64,000 nucleotides of DNA, from assembly GCF_003933745.1 (NCBI RefSeq), contig NZ_RSEB01000003.1:186001-250000 (forward strand). Reading direction: 5' to 3'. Position numbers and translations under genes: made by a program. Numbering within the stretch: position 1 is the first letter of the stretch; every line of letters begins with the position of its first letter. The notes below the pieces were generated by a model that saw only the letters and a list, made by a program, of their open reading frames with translations, had not been told where the DNA came from and searched no databases. This DNA is from Glycomyces terrestris. GTDB lineage: Bacteria > Actinomycetota > Actinomycetes > Mycobacteriales > Micromonosporaceae. Positions 47,540 through 54,723 of this stretch are shown piece after piece.

Positions 47540-47556
47540 CCTGGAAGAGGCTGAAC

Positions 47557-48180
47557 ATGAGCGTCGAACCCGTCAAGGTCTCCGTGATCTTCTACTCGGC
47601 CACCGGCAACGTCACCGCGCTGGCCCGCCAGATCGCCGCGTCCGCGGAAAAGGCCGGCGCCGAGGTGCGCCTGCGCCGCGTCACCGAGCTGGCCCCGCAG
47701 GCCGCGATCGACTCGAACCCGGCCTGGGCCGCGAACGTCGCCGAGATCGCCTCGATCCCCGAGGCCACCCCGGAGGACGTCGACTGGGCGGACGCCGTCA
47801 TCGTCGGCTCCCCGACCCGCTTCGGCAACATCGCCTCCCAGCTCAAGCAGTTCCTCGACACCCTCGGCGGCCTGTGGTTCCAGGGCAAGCTCGCCGGCAA
47901 GGTCTACTCGGGCTTCGCCTCGGCCTCCGGCAAGCACGGCGGCAACGAGTCCACCCTGCTGGCCCTGTACAACTCGTTCCACCACTTCGGCGGCATCGTC
48001 GTGGCCCCCGGCTACTCGAACGAGATCCTGTTCGCCAACGCCTCGCCGTACGGCGTGTCGCACTGGAACGGCTCGGACATCGACGAGACGACCCTGGCCG
48101 CCGCGGGCGCCCAGGCCGAGCGCGTCGTCGAGACCGCCGCGGCCCTCAAGGCCGGCCGCGCCGCCATCGCCTCCGCGTAA
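47557..48180 (+). CDS. wrbA: NAD(P)H:quinone oxidoreductase, WrbA family
   Basis: The 207-aa flavodoxin-like FMN enzyme does two-electron quinone reduction. The phosphate loop is FYSATGNVTALA (about 13-24), followed by GSPTRFGNIASQLKQFLD (about 85-102) and the GKVYSGFASASGKHGGNE stretch. ATG 47557 is preceded by GGAAGAGG. The promoter is covered by palindromic operators, and a MarR gene converges on it, so it is probably induced by quinones or electrophiles. Confidence 0.93.
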   Translation: MSVEPVKVSVIFYSATGNVTALARQIAASAEKAGAEVRLRRVTELAPQAAIDSNPAWAANVAEIASIPEATPEDVDWADAVIVGSPTRFGNIASQLKQFLDTLGGLWFQGKLAGKVYSGFASASGKHGGNESTLLALYNSFHHFGGIVVAPGYSNEILFANASPYGVSHWNGSDIDETTLAAAGAQAERVVETAAALKAGRAAIASA

Positions 48181-48190
48181 GCCGCGCGAA

Positions 48191-48237
48191 CAGCCCGGTC
48201 GGACTCCCAAGGGCACCTGCGGGAGCCGGCCGGGCTG
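48191..48237. terminator. Hairpin between wrbA and marR-type gene
   Basis: CAGCCCGG (48191-48198) pairs with CCGGGCTG (48230-48237), with further internal pairing CGG/CCG and CTCCC/GGGAG. It sits between two convergent genes, just after the wrbA stop. Confidence 0.55.
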
Positions 48238-48321
48238 CGTCGTACTCAGGCGGCGTCGTACTCGGGCCGGTACCCGGGCGGGCGCGCGCTCGGCACCGCG
48301 GCGCACCGGGACCGCACGTCC

Positions 48322-48783
48322 TCAGGCGGCCTGGATGCGGGCGACGATGCGCTTGGCGAGGTCGCCCAGGACCTTGGCCTCCTCGCGCGAGAGCTCGTCG
48401 AAGATGAGCGAGCGCACGGTCCGCACGTGCCCGGGGGCGGCCCGCTTGAGCACCTCGCGGCCGCCGTCGGTGAGCGCGGCGAGCGTCGAGCGGCCGTCGG
48501 TGGGGCAGGCGGAGCGGCGCAGCAGGCCGTCCTTCTCGAGGCGGCGCGCCACGTGGGACAGCCGCGAGAGCGAGCCGTTGCACAGGTAGGCGAGGTCGCT
48601 CATGCGCATCGTCTGGTCCTCGGCGTGCTCGAGCACGACCAGGACCCCGTACTCGAAGTGGCTCAGGCCCACGTCCCGGCGCAGGGACTGGTCGAGCGCG
48701 CCGGGCAGGCGCATGACCAGGCCGATCAGCGGCAGCCAGGCCGCCATCTCCTCGTCGTCGAGCCACGGCGCCTCATCACTCAT
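48322..48783 (-). CDS. MarR-family transcriptional regulator
   Basis: The 153-aa winged-HTH repressor has MSDLAYLCNGSLSRLSHVARRLEKDGLLRRSACPTDGR as the HTH and wing (about 60-98), with the usual D-R wing tip. One Cys at about 67 and one at about 92 could be redox or electrophile sensors (inference). The start is leaderless: TAAGCT ends 6 nt before the ATG. It diverges from the dioxygenase gene, and its promoter shares the CTTGATACATCAAG palindrome. wrbA, dioxygenase and MarR look like one quinone/phenol-response locus. Confidence 0.88.
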   Translation of the reverse strand: MSDEAPWLDDEEMAAWLPLIGLVMRLPGALDQSLRRDVGLSHFEYGVLVVLEHAEDQTMRMSDLAYLCNGSLSRLSHVARRLEKDGLLRRSACPTDGRSTLAALTDGGREVLKRAAPGHVRTVRSLIFDELSREEAKVLGDLAKRIVARIQAA

Positions 48784-48804
48784 GCCCCAAGCTTAACTTC
48801 ACTA

Positions 48805-48850
48805 CTTGATACATCAAGCAACCCGAGTATCCTTTTCATTGAAGGTTCAA
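48805..48850 (+). promoter_or_regulatory. Dioxygenase promoter with MarR-type inverted repeats
   Basis: CTTGAT-AC-ATCAAG (48805-48818) overlaps TTGATA (48806-48811), which is spaced 16 nt from TATCCT (48828-48833). A second repeat, TTGAA-GG-TTCAA, lies at 48839-48850. The MarR gene diverges from here. Confidence 0.6.
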
Positions 48851-48865
48851 GAGACTGGAGTCCCG

Positions 48866-49726
48866 ATGCCCACCCGTCCCGGCGCCGCGTTCGACGCCTT
48901 CCTCGAGACGACCGCGCCCCGCGCGGCCGAGCGCCGCGACTGGACGCCCGCCGACGGGGCCCTCCCGGCGCTCTACCTGAGCCACGGCGCCCCGCCGCTG
49001 TTCGACGAGGCCGACTGGATGGACCGGCTCTTCGCCTGGGCGCAGGGGCTCCCGCGGCCCAGGGGCGTCCTCATCGTCTCGGCCCACTGGGAGGCCGCGC
49101 CGCTCATGATCTCCAGCCCCGACCCGGGCACCCCGCTCGTGTACGACTTCGGCGGCTTCCCCGAGCGGTTCTACCGGATGGCGTACGCGACGCCCGACGC
49201 GACCGCGATGGCGGACCGGGTCGCCGCCGCGATGCCCGACACCGAACCGCTGCACCGGCACGCGAGCCGCGGCCTCGACCACGGCGCCTGGGTGCCGCTC
49301 AAGGTCATGTACCCGCACGCCGACGTCCCGGTCCTCCAGCTGTCGATCCCCACGCACGACCCCGACCGCCTCCTGGACCTCGGGAGGCGCCTGCGGCCGC
49401 TGCGCGAGGAGGGCTACCTCGTGATCGGCTCCGGCTTCATGACCCACGGGCTGCCGTTCGTCGACTTCCAGCACCCCGAGCGGGTGCCCGGGTGGTCGGC
49501 CGACTTCGACGTCTGGGCCGCTGAGGCCCTGGCGCGCGGCGACATCGACGAGCTCGCCCGCTACCGCTCGCAGGCCCCGGGGATGCCGTACGCGCACCCC
49601 ACGGTCGACCACTACATCCCGCTGTTCGTCACCTACGGCGCCGCCTCCGACCAGGAGCAGCCCGCCGAGACGGTGATCGACGGCTACTGGTTCGGCCTCT
49701 CGAAGCGCTCGTTCCAGCTGGCATAG
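48866..49726 (+). CDS. Class III extradiol ring-cleavage dioxygenase (DODA/YgiD type)
   Basis: The 286-aa protein is of the LigB/DODA superfamily, Fe(II) or Zn(II) enzymes that open catechol rings or hydrolyse related substrates. Metal-ligand histidines appear in LYLSHGAPP (about 36-38), VSAHWEA (about 77) and the HASRGLDHGAWVPL region (about 132-145). The late segments VIGSGFMTHG and DHYIPLFVTYGAA are typical. ATG 48866 follows GGAG. Next to MarR and WrbA it probably belongs to an aromatic/quinone detoxification locus. Confidence 0.85.
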   Translation: MPTRPGAAFDAFLETTAPRAAERRDWTPADGALPALYLSHGAPPLFDEADWMDRLFAWAQGLPRPRGVLIVSAHWEAAPLMISSPDPGTPLVYDFGGFPERFYRMAYATPDATAMADRVAAAMPDTEPLHRHASRGLDHGAWVPLKVMYPHADVPVLQLSIPTHDPDRLLDLGRRLRPLREEGYLVIGSGFMTHGLPFVDFQHPERVPGWSADFDVWAAEALARGDIDELARYRSQAPGMPYAHPTVDHYIPLFVTYGAASDQEQPAETVIDGYWFGLSKRSFQLA

Positions 49727-49764
49727 GAGACCGCGGGCAGGTGATCGTCATCCCCGGCCCGCAC

Positions 49765-49801
49765 GCGCCGCCCGCGCCGCCCACCGCGGCGCGGGCGGCG
49801 C
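49765..49801. terminator. Bidirectional GC-rich terminator
   Basis: 16-nt perfect arms (49765-49780, 49786-49801) surround a 5-nt loop, between the convergent dioxygenase and menG genes. Confidence 0.75.
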
Positions 49802-49819
49802 TTCGCGTTCCGGCGCGGC

Positions 49820-50533
49820 CTACTTGAAGCCGCGGTGCATGGCGACGGCGCCGCCGGCGAGGTTGCGCCAGGCGACCTTCCTGAAGCCGGCCTTGACGAT
49901 CCGGTCGGCGAAGGCCGGCTGGTCGGGCCATTCGAGGGTCGACTCGGAGAGGTAGCGGTACGCGTCGGCGTCGGAGCCGACGCGGCCGGCGACCTTCGGG
50001 AGGACGTGCTTGACGAACACGCCGTGCGCCTTGCGGTACGGCTTCCACACGGGCGTGGAGACCTCGCACAGGACCATGCGGCCGCCGGGGGCGAGCACGC
50101 GCAGGATCTCGGCCAGGCATCCGTCGAGGTCGGCGACGTTCCGGATGAAGAAGGAGCCGGTGACGGCGTTGAAGGCGTTGTCGGCGAACGGCAGGTGGAG
50201 CGCGTCGGCGTTCACGAGCGGAACCTGGCGGTCCTTGTGCGCCTTGAGCATCCCGAGGGAGAAGTCCACCCCGACGACGTCGGCGCCGGACTTGGCGAGC
50301 TCCGCGGTGGAGACGCCGGTGCCCGCGCCGAGGTCGAGGCAGCGCTCGCCCGGCTGGAGGCTCAGGGCCTCGCGCACGGCGCGGCGCCAGCGCTTGTCCT
50401 GACCGGCGACCATGACGGTGTTGGCGCGGTCGTAGTTCGGCGCGACGCGGTCGAACATCGCCGCGATCCGGCCGGGCTCTTTACGCGGGGTATTCGCTTC
50501 GTTCGCCTCGATCACCACCACAGCCTCGCACAC
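49820..50533 (-). CDS. menG: Demethylmenaquinone methyltransferase
   Basis: MenG/UbiE methylates demethylmenaquinone using SAM, the last ring step of menaquinone synthesis. The 237-aa protein has the UbiE signatures: AAMFDRVAPNYDRANTVM (about 24-41), motif I CLDLGAGTGVST (about 65-76), the GSFFIRNVADLDGCL post-motif and FRKVAWRNLAGGAVAMHRG at the end. GTG 50533 is the longest start; GTG 50512 is possible. A hairpin with four T's ends 13 nt upstream, so expression may be attenuated. It lies about 2.7 kb from menJ-nuo. Confidence 0.93.
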   Translation of the reverse strand: MCEAVVVIEANEANTPRKEPGRIAAMFDRVAPNYDRANTVMVAGQDKRWRRAVREALSLQPGERCLDLGAGTGVSTAELAKSGADVVGVDFSLGMLKAHKDRQVPLVNADALHLPFADNAFNAVTGSFFIRNVADLDGCLAEILRVLAPGGRMVLCEVSTPVWKPYRKAHGVFVKHVLPKVAGRVGSDADAYRYLSESTLEWPDQPAFADRIVKAGFRKVAWRNLAGGAVAMHRGFK

Positions 50534-50546
50534 CCCGCAGAGAAAA

Positions 50547-50581
50547 TCCGCCGGAGCCCTGTCGGTGTGGGCCCCGGCGGA
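50547..50581 (-). terminator. Terminator-like hairpin directly before menG
   Basis: On the minus strand the arms TCCGCCGG and CCGGCGGA, extended by GGGCC/GGCTCC-type pairs, close a loop. The hairpin is followed by TTTTC and then, 13 nt on, by the menG GTG. The loop sequence CACACC can pair with GGTGTG overlapping that GTG, so alternative folding could gate both transcription and translation. Confidence 0.6.
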
Positions 50582-50612
50582 TCAAGGGGTTATATCGGGC
50601 GCGCGCAGGGGT

Positions 50613-50741
50613 TCACGCGTCGCGTGCGGCCATGAGGGAGCAGGGAACGGCCGCGCGCTCGCCCGGAGAGGGAGCTTCGCTGGGTCCCGTCGGAACTGCT
50701 TGGGGGGCAGTCGGAGCCGGAGCGGCCGGTGCTGCGGTCAC
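50613..50741 (-). CDS. Candidate 42-aa leader ORF of menG
   Basis: The frame starts at GTG 50741 with a near-perfect AGGAGG ribosome site 4-5 nt upstream and encodes an Ala/Pro-rich peptide ending SLMAARDA. That ribosome site falls inside a stem: CTGCGCC (complement of 50768-50774) pairs with GGCGCAG (complement of 50741-50747). Translation may therefore be conditional. No family is recognised; it may be a regulatory leader peptide or chance. Confidence 0.3.
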   Translation of the reverse strand: MTAAPAAPAPTAPQAVPTGPSEAPSPGERAAVPCSLMAARDA

Positions 50742-50862
50742 TGCGCCTCCTCGTCGTCGTCGGGACCGGCGCAGGAGTGCCGCGGCTCAGTCTGGGATGA
50801 CGCTGAGAGATCCCCCGAGTGCGGTCTGCGCTACAGGATGAGCTTGACGCATGGAGGCTGTG

Positions 50863-50988
50863 ATGTCGATCTATGAAACCGAACCGTTATCGCGCGTAAC
50901 CCATCCGATAACTAGCAGGTGGGCGCGGTCACAGCAGGCGGACGAGTCGTCACGATGGGCCCGAATCCCGAGGTTGAGGCCGGTTTAG
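50863..50988 (+). CDS. Candidate 41-aa small ORF
   Basis: ATG 50863 lies 5 nt after GGAGG and the frame runs 41 codons to TAG 50986-50988, beginning MSIYETEPLSRV. Codon use is less GC-biased than in real genes here. A strong hairpin follows at 51025-51051. No homologue is recognised, so I give it low confidence. Confidence 0.22.
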   Translation: MSIYETEPLSRVTHPITSRWARSQQADESSRWARIPRLRPV

Positions 50989-51024
50989 GCCTACAACTCC
51001 CGCAACGGGGGGCGGGAGGGCGGC

Positions 51025-51051
51025 GGCGGGGCGCGCCGTGCGCGCCCCGCC
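51025..51051. terminator. GC-rich hairpin downstream of the amidohydrolase
   Basis: 12-nt perfect arms (51025-51036, 51040-51051) with loop CGT. On the minus strand it lies about 150 nt beyond the amidohydrolase stop; on the plus strand it lies 36 nt beyond the small ORF at 50863-50988. Confidence 0.55.
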
Positions 51052-51199
51052 TTCTCCAGGGGATACACGGAGAGGCGGGGACCTCTCCGGTGAATCGAGG
51101 CTGACGGCCCGGTGAACGACACGGGCCTCGTTCAGCATCGCGGACGGACCGGCCGTCCGGCAAGCGTCGAGATCGAAGTGTTATCTCCTGGGACGGTTC

Positions 51200-52435
51200 C
51201 TACCGCTCTGTGAGACGGCCCTTGAGCACGGTGGCGGTGCAGTTGCCGGCGGCGCCCGAGACGAGGGCGGCGTAGGGGTCATCGGTGTCCACGGCGAAGA
51301 CGGCGAGGTCGGCGCGGGCGCCCTCCTTGAGGACGCCGATGTCGTCGCGGCCGAGGGCCTTGGCGCCGCCTTCGGTGGCGGCGCGGACCAGCCACTCGTT
51401 CAGGCCCTCGCCGCCGTCGCCCTGGGCGAGGGCGAGCTTGCGGAGGACGGGCCATTCGGCGGCGACGTCGAGGTCGGGGGCCGAGGCGCGCGAGTCGGTG
51501 CCGATCGCGACGGTGTTGCCCTCGGCGCGCAGGGCCGCGACGGGCGGCTCGCCGGCTTCGAGGCGGGCGTTCGAGCGGGCGCAGAGCGCGACGGCGGTGC
51601 CCTTGGCGCGCAGGAGCTCCCGGTCGGTCTTGTCGAGGTGGACGCCGTGGGCGACGTGCGAGTCGGCGCCGAGCCAGCCGACCTTGTCCATCTGGGCGGC
51701 CGGGGAGTGCCCGGCGCCGCCGTCGGCGAGTTCGAGGGCGAGGCCGGCGCGGCGGTTCATGAACGCGAACGGCCCGGAGCCGCGGCGCACGAACATGTCC
51801 TCGTGCATGGTCTCGGCGAGGTGGGGGTGGAGGCGGATGTCGAGGGTGCGCGCGAGCTCGGCGAGGCCCTTGCCGACGTTCGTGCCGAGCGTGTAGAGCG
51901 TGTGGGGGCTGATGCCGACGGCGACGTCGGAGTTGTTGACCGCGCGGGTGTCGGTGACGACCTCGCGCCAGGCGGTGCGGCGGACCTCCCAGGCGGCGTC
52001 GTCGATGAAGCACGCCTCCCAGTAGGCGACGCCGGCGAGGTCGGAGGCGAGGAGCGGCGCGAAGCCGGCGGCGGGAGTGACGACGTCGGCGACGGCGGTG
52101 ACGCCGTGGCGCAGGGACTCGTCGATGCCCTCCTGCACGGACGCCTTCCACACCTCGTCGGCGGTCTCGGGGTTGCGCCGGGCGAACTCCTGGATCCACT
52201 CGAAGAACTCTTTTTCGTTGCCGTACATGTCGGCGAACGCGGTGTAGCACAAGTGGGTGTGGGCGTTGACCAGGCCGGGCGTCATGACGCCGTCGAAGGC
52301 GGTGGTCTCGTCGGCCTCGGGGGCGCCGTCGGCGGGGCCGACGTAGGCGATCCGCCCGCCGTCGACCCCGACCGCGCCCTCCCGGATCGGGTCGCCCGCG
52401 AGCGGGACGACGACGGGGGCGGTGTAAACGTGCAT
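51200..52435 (-). CDS. Amidohydrolase (SsnA/COG0402-type), possible aminodeoxyfutalosine deaminase
   Basis: The 411-aa metal-dependent deaminase-type hydrolase has the metal-binding LVNAHTHL (about 55-62), His in HPHLAET (about 204-210), His in SHVAHGVHLD and Asp in AIGTDSRAS (about 302-310). COG0402 members deaminate guanine, S-adenosylhomocysteine, 8-oxoguanine or 6-aminodeoxyfutalosine. Near menG, menJ and an adenosine deaminase-like gene, the last (futalosine menaquinone pathway) is an attractive but unproven assignment. The ATG is leaderless: TAAGCT ends 7 nt before it. Confidence 0.8.
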   Translation of the reverse strand: MHVYTAPVVVPLAGDPIREGAVGVDGGRIAYVGPADGAPEADETTAFDGVMTPGLVNAHTHLCYTAFADMYGNEKEFFEWIQEFARRNPETADEVWKASVQEGIDESLRHGVTAVADVVTPAAGFAPLLASDLAGVAYWEACFIDDAAWEVRRTAWREVVTDTRAVNNSDVAVGISPHTLYTLGTNVGKGLAELARTLDIRLHPHLAETMHEDMFVRRGSGPFAFMNRRAGLALELADGGAGHSPAAQMDKVGWLGADSHVAHGVHLDKTDRELLRAKGTAVALCARSNARLEAGEPPVAALRAEGNTVAIGTDSRASAPDLDVAAEWPVLRKLALAQGDGGEGLNEWLVRAATEGGAKALGRDDIGVLKEGARADLAVFAVDTDDPYAALVSGAAGNCTATVLKGRLTER

Positions 52436-52458
52436 GGTCCCGAGCTTACTCAGGGTTC

Positions 52459-53550
52459 CTATGCGGACGCCTCCAGCGCCGCGTACGCCGGTCGGACGAC
52501 CTCCTCCAGGAGGCGGCGGCGCTCGGGCTGGTGCAGGAAGGCGGCCTTGACGGCGTTCTCGGTGCAGCGCTTGACCTCGGCCCAGCCCCAGCCGAACGTC
52601 TCGGACAGGAGCTGGAACTCGCGGGAGGTGTGGGTGCGGCTCATGAGGCGGTTGTCGTTGTTGACGGTGACGCGGAAGCCGAGGTCGTACAGGTCCTTGA
52701 TCGGGTGCGTCTCGATCGACTCGGCGCCCTCGGTCTGGAGGTTCGAGGACGGGCAGACCTCGAGGGCGATGCGGCGGTCGCGGATGTAGTGCGCGAGGTG
52801 GGAGAGCTTCGCCTCGTCCCCGCTCAGGTCGATGTCCTTGATGAGCTGCACGCCGTGGCCGATGCGGTTCGCGCCGCACACCGAGACCGCGCCCCAGATC
52901 GACTCGGGGCCGACCGACTCGCCGGCGTGGATGGTGAACGGCATGTTCTCGCGGCGCAGGTACTCGAAGGCCGGCAGGTGCGCCTCGGCCGGGTTGCCGA
53001 TCTCGCCGCCGGCGATGTCGAAGCCGACGACGCCCTTGTCGCGGTAGGCGGTCGCGAGCTTGGCGACCTCGAGGGTGCGGTCGGCGTGGCGCATCCCGCA
53101 CAGGATGGTGCGGGCGGTGATCCGGTGCCCGGCCGCCGCGGCGAGGCGCTCGCCCTCCGCGAACCCGGCGAGGGTGGCCTCGACGACCTCCTCCAGGGCG
53201 AGGCCGCCGCGCAGCTGCTGCTCGGGGGCGTAGCGGAGCTCGGCGTAGACGACGCCGTCGGCGGCGAGGTCCTGGGCGGCCTCGGAGGCGATGCGGAAGC
53301 AGTGGTCGGCTTTCTGGGACACGGCGATCGTGTGGTCGAAGGTCTCCAGGTAGCGGGCGAGGGTGCCGGAGTCGGCGGACTCGAAGAACCAGTCGGCGAG
53401 CGCGCCGGCCTCGGTGGCGGGCAGCTCGTGGCCGATCTCGTCGGCGATCTCGATGAGCGTCTGCGGGCGCACGCCGCCGTCGAGGTGCTCGTGGAGCACG
53501 ACCTTGGGGGCCGCGCGCAGGTCGTCGTGGGAGAGCGTCTTCTGATTCAT
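52459..53550 (-). CDS. add: Adenosine deaminase
   Basis: The 363-aa zinc enzyme converts adenosine to inosine. The zinc and catalytic residues are in VLHEHLDGGV (HxH), FTIHAGESVGP (His, Glu), RIGHGVQL (His) and VTVNNDNRLMS (Asp; the same N-D-N variant occurs in actinobacterial Add). ATG 53550 has TATATT ending 6 nt upstream (leaderless). It lies 23 nt upstream of the amidohydrolase, which has its own leaderless promoter. Close paralogues can act on aminodeoxyfutalosine, so the pair could share that role. Confidence 0.9.
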   Translation of the reverse strand: MNQKTLSHDDLRAAPKVVLHEHLDGGVRPQTLIEIADEIGHELPATEAGALADWFFESADSGTLARYLETFDHTIAVSQKADHCFRIASEAAQDLAADGVVYAELRYAPEQQLRGGLALEEVVEATLAGFAEGERLAAAAGHRITARTILCGMRHADRTLEVAKLATAYRDKGVVGFDIAGGEIGNPAEAHLPAFEYLRRENMPFTIHAGESVGPESIWGAVSVCGANRIGHGVQLIKDIDLSGDEAKLSHLAHYIRDRRIALEVCPSSNLQTEGAESIETHPIKDLYDLGFRVTVNNDNRLMSRTHTSREFQLLSETFGWGWAEVKRCTENAVKAAFLHQPERRRLLEEVVRPAYAALEASA

Positions 53551-53586
53551 CCCATGAATATAGTCAGGCGCGTTCGCGGGCGCGCC

Positions 53587-54252
53587 TCACAGCCGGACCT
53601 CGTCCCAGTGGACGGGGCGCTCGTTGTCGAAGACCACGGCCCACTCCAGGGCCCAGCGCCGGTGCCACACCAGGTTGTCGTCGACGCCGCGCGGCAGGGG
53701 CTGGCCGGCGCGCCGCGCCTGGTCGCACTGCCAGTCCAGGCAGTAGTAGAGGTCGAGCATCTCGGCGACGACGGCCGGGTCCCGGGTGGGGGTGAGCTGG
53801 CGGTCGCGCCAGGTCCCGAAGGACTCGGGGCGGCGCAGGTCCGGCAGGAGCTCGGGGAGCTCCTCGGAGCAGGGCACGGCCGGGTCGAGGTGGTCGACGA
53901 GGCCGAGGAGCCACGCGACGGTGTACAGGCTCTCGAGCTGGTCGGCGTAGCGGCCGCGGTCGCCCCTGCCGCAGGCGATGAAGCCCCACTCGTCGGGGGC
54001 GAGGTGGTCGAGGACGTGCGCGTCCAGGAGCCAGCGCATCGCGAGCTCCTCGGGCATGTCGAACACGCGGGCCTGGACGACGTTCAGGATCGCGGCGCGG
54101 GCCTCGACGTGGCCGCGGGGGCGCAGCCGGGGCATCCGGCCCTCGGGGAACGGGAGCGGGAGCTGCGCGGGCGGCGCCGGTATGCCGAGCGCGTTGAGGC
54201 CGTCCGCGGTGCGCATACGAAGGGTCCGGGGATCAGAGGTCACCGTCGGCAT
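53587..54252 (-). CDS. DUF4272 domain-containing protein
   Basis: The 221-aa soluble protein has the features of DUF4272: an N-terminal RAAILNVVQARVFD helix, MRWLLDAHVLDHLAPDEWGFI, ESLYTVAWLLGLVDHLDP and the C-terminal HRRWALEWAV followed by WDEVRL. The function is unknown. ATG 54252 (MPTVTSD) is chosen because GTAGGGAG lies just upstream; an in-frame start 30 codons earlier is less likely. It is separate from add by about 36 nt. Confidence 0.75.
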   Translation of the reverse strand: MPTVTSDPRTLRMRTADGLNALGIPAPPAQLPLPFPEGRMPRLRPRGHVEARAAILNVVQARVFDMPEELAMRWLLDAHVLDHLAPDEWGFIACGRGDRGRYADQLESLYTVAWLLGLVDHLDPAVPCSEELPELLPDLRRPESFGTWRDRQLTPTRDPAVVAEMLDLYYCLDWQCDQARRAGQPLPRGVDDNLVWHRRWALEWAVVFDNERPVHWDEVRL

Positions 54253-54723
54253 GGGGCTCCCTACCACTTTGGGGTTCACCTGTGGGGGTGAGTGCGCGTT
54301 CACTCGGTGGGGGTGGTTGTGAAGAACTGTAGCGTCCACCACAGGCCGGAGTCAACGTGGGCCGCGGAAACTGGACGGGTTCTATACCTGTGTTACGCAG
54401 GAGTTTCTTCGCTGGAGTCGCGTGTCGAAAGTGTCCGGAGGACCGATTCGACCGCCTTGTGACAGCTGCCATTCGACACGTGTTCGAACCTCGCGGCACT
54501 GGAAGCTACTTCCGAGTACAACTCTCCCAACGAGACCCGCGTCACGAACGGCAACGGCGGCGGCGCCGGGCGCCGGTATCCCGAGTGCGTCGCGGCCCAT
54601 GTCGCGGAAGACCGCGGCGCACACCGGCGCCGCACCAGGGGGGTCTTGCAGCGCCGGCGCGGCGGCCGGGCCCCCACGGGGTCCGGCCTTCGCGCGGACG
54701 CCGCGACCGGGCATCCTTACAAG
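54253..54723. other. Intergenic upstream of the kinase gene
   Basis: There is no gene in these 471 nt. The left part (about 54270-54540) is clearly less GC-rich than the surroundings and contains ACACGTGT at 54478-54485 with partial flanking symmetry. The right part is GC-rich. Frames spanning it have poor codon bias and no homology I recognise. Confidence 0.5.

Larger units (their letters stand above)
47113..47556. other. Regulatory region between menJ-nuo and wrbA
   Basis: This 444-nt, relatively AT-rich divergent intergenic region holds no gene. From left to right it contains the Rex-type operator (47161-47184), a 7-bp-arm inverted repeat (47224-47241), a nested long-range hairpin (47328-47389) and the wrbA promoter with palindromic operators (47467-47539). 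Confidence 0.8.
50534..51199. other. Structured leader region upstream of menG
   Basis: This 666-nt stretch without a recognised protein gene contains, on the minus strand, a set of stem-loops and a short frame with a strong ribosome site (50613-50741), a -10-like TATAAC and a terminator-like hairpin. On the plus strand there is a 41-codon frame with a good ribosome site (50863-50988) followed by a GC hairpin. An inverted repeat GTTATCG/CGATAAC lies at 50886-50912. None of these has a recognised family. Confidence 0.6.

Noticed and set aside
50632..50841. A 69-codon plus-strand frame before menG
   Set aside because: It has no ribosome site, low third-position GC compared with real genes here, and lies opposite the structured leader.
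50795..50880. TPP riboswitch (CTGAGA motif at 50802-50807)
   Set aside because: The rest of the thi-box (GAACCTGAT and the GG-TAAT-CC-GCG helix) is missing, and no thiamine gene follows on that strand.
51061..51180. c-di-AMP (ydaO) riboswitch-like words (GGTGAATC, CCGGCAAGC)
   Set aside because: The GTAGGG segment and the pseudoknot partners are absent, and no gene lies downstream on the plus strand.
54470..54490. LexA/SOS box near CGACACGTGTTCG
   Set aside because: Only one half matches CGAAC-N4-GTTCG; the other half is one base short, and the neighbouring genes are not typical SOS genes.
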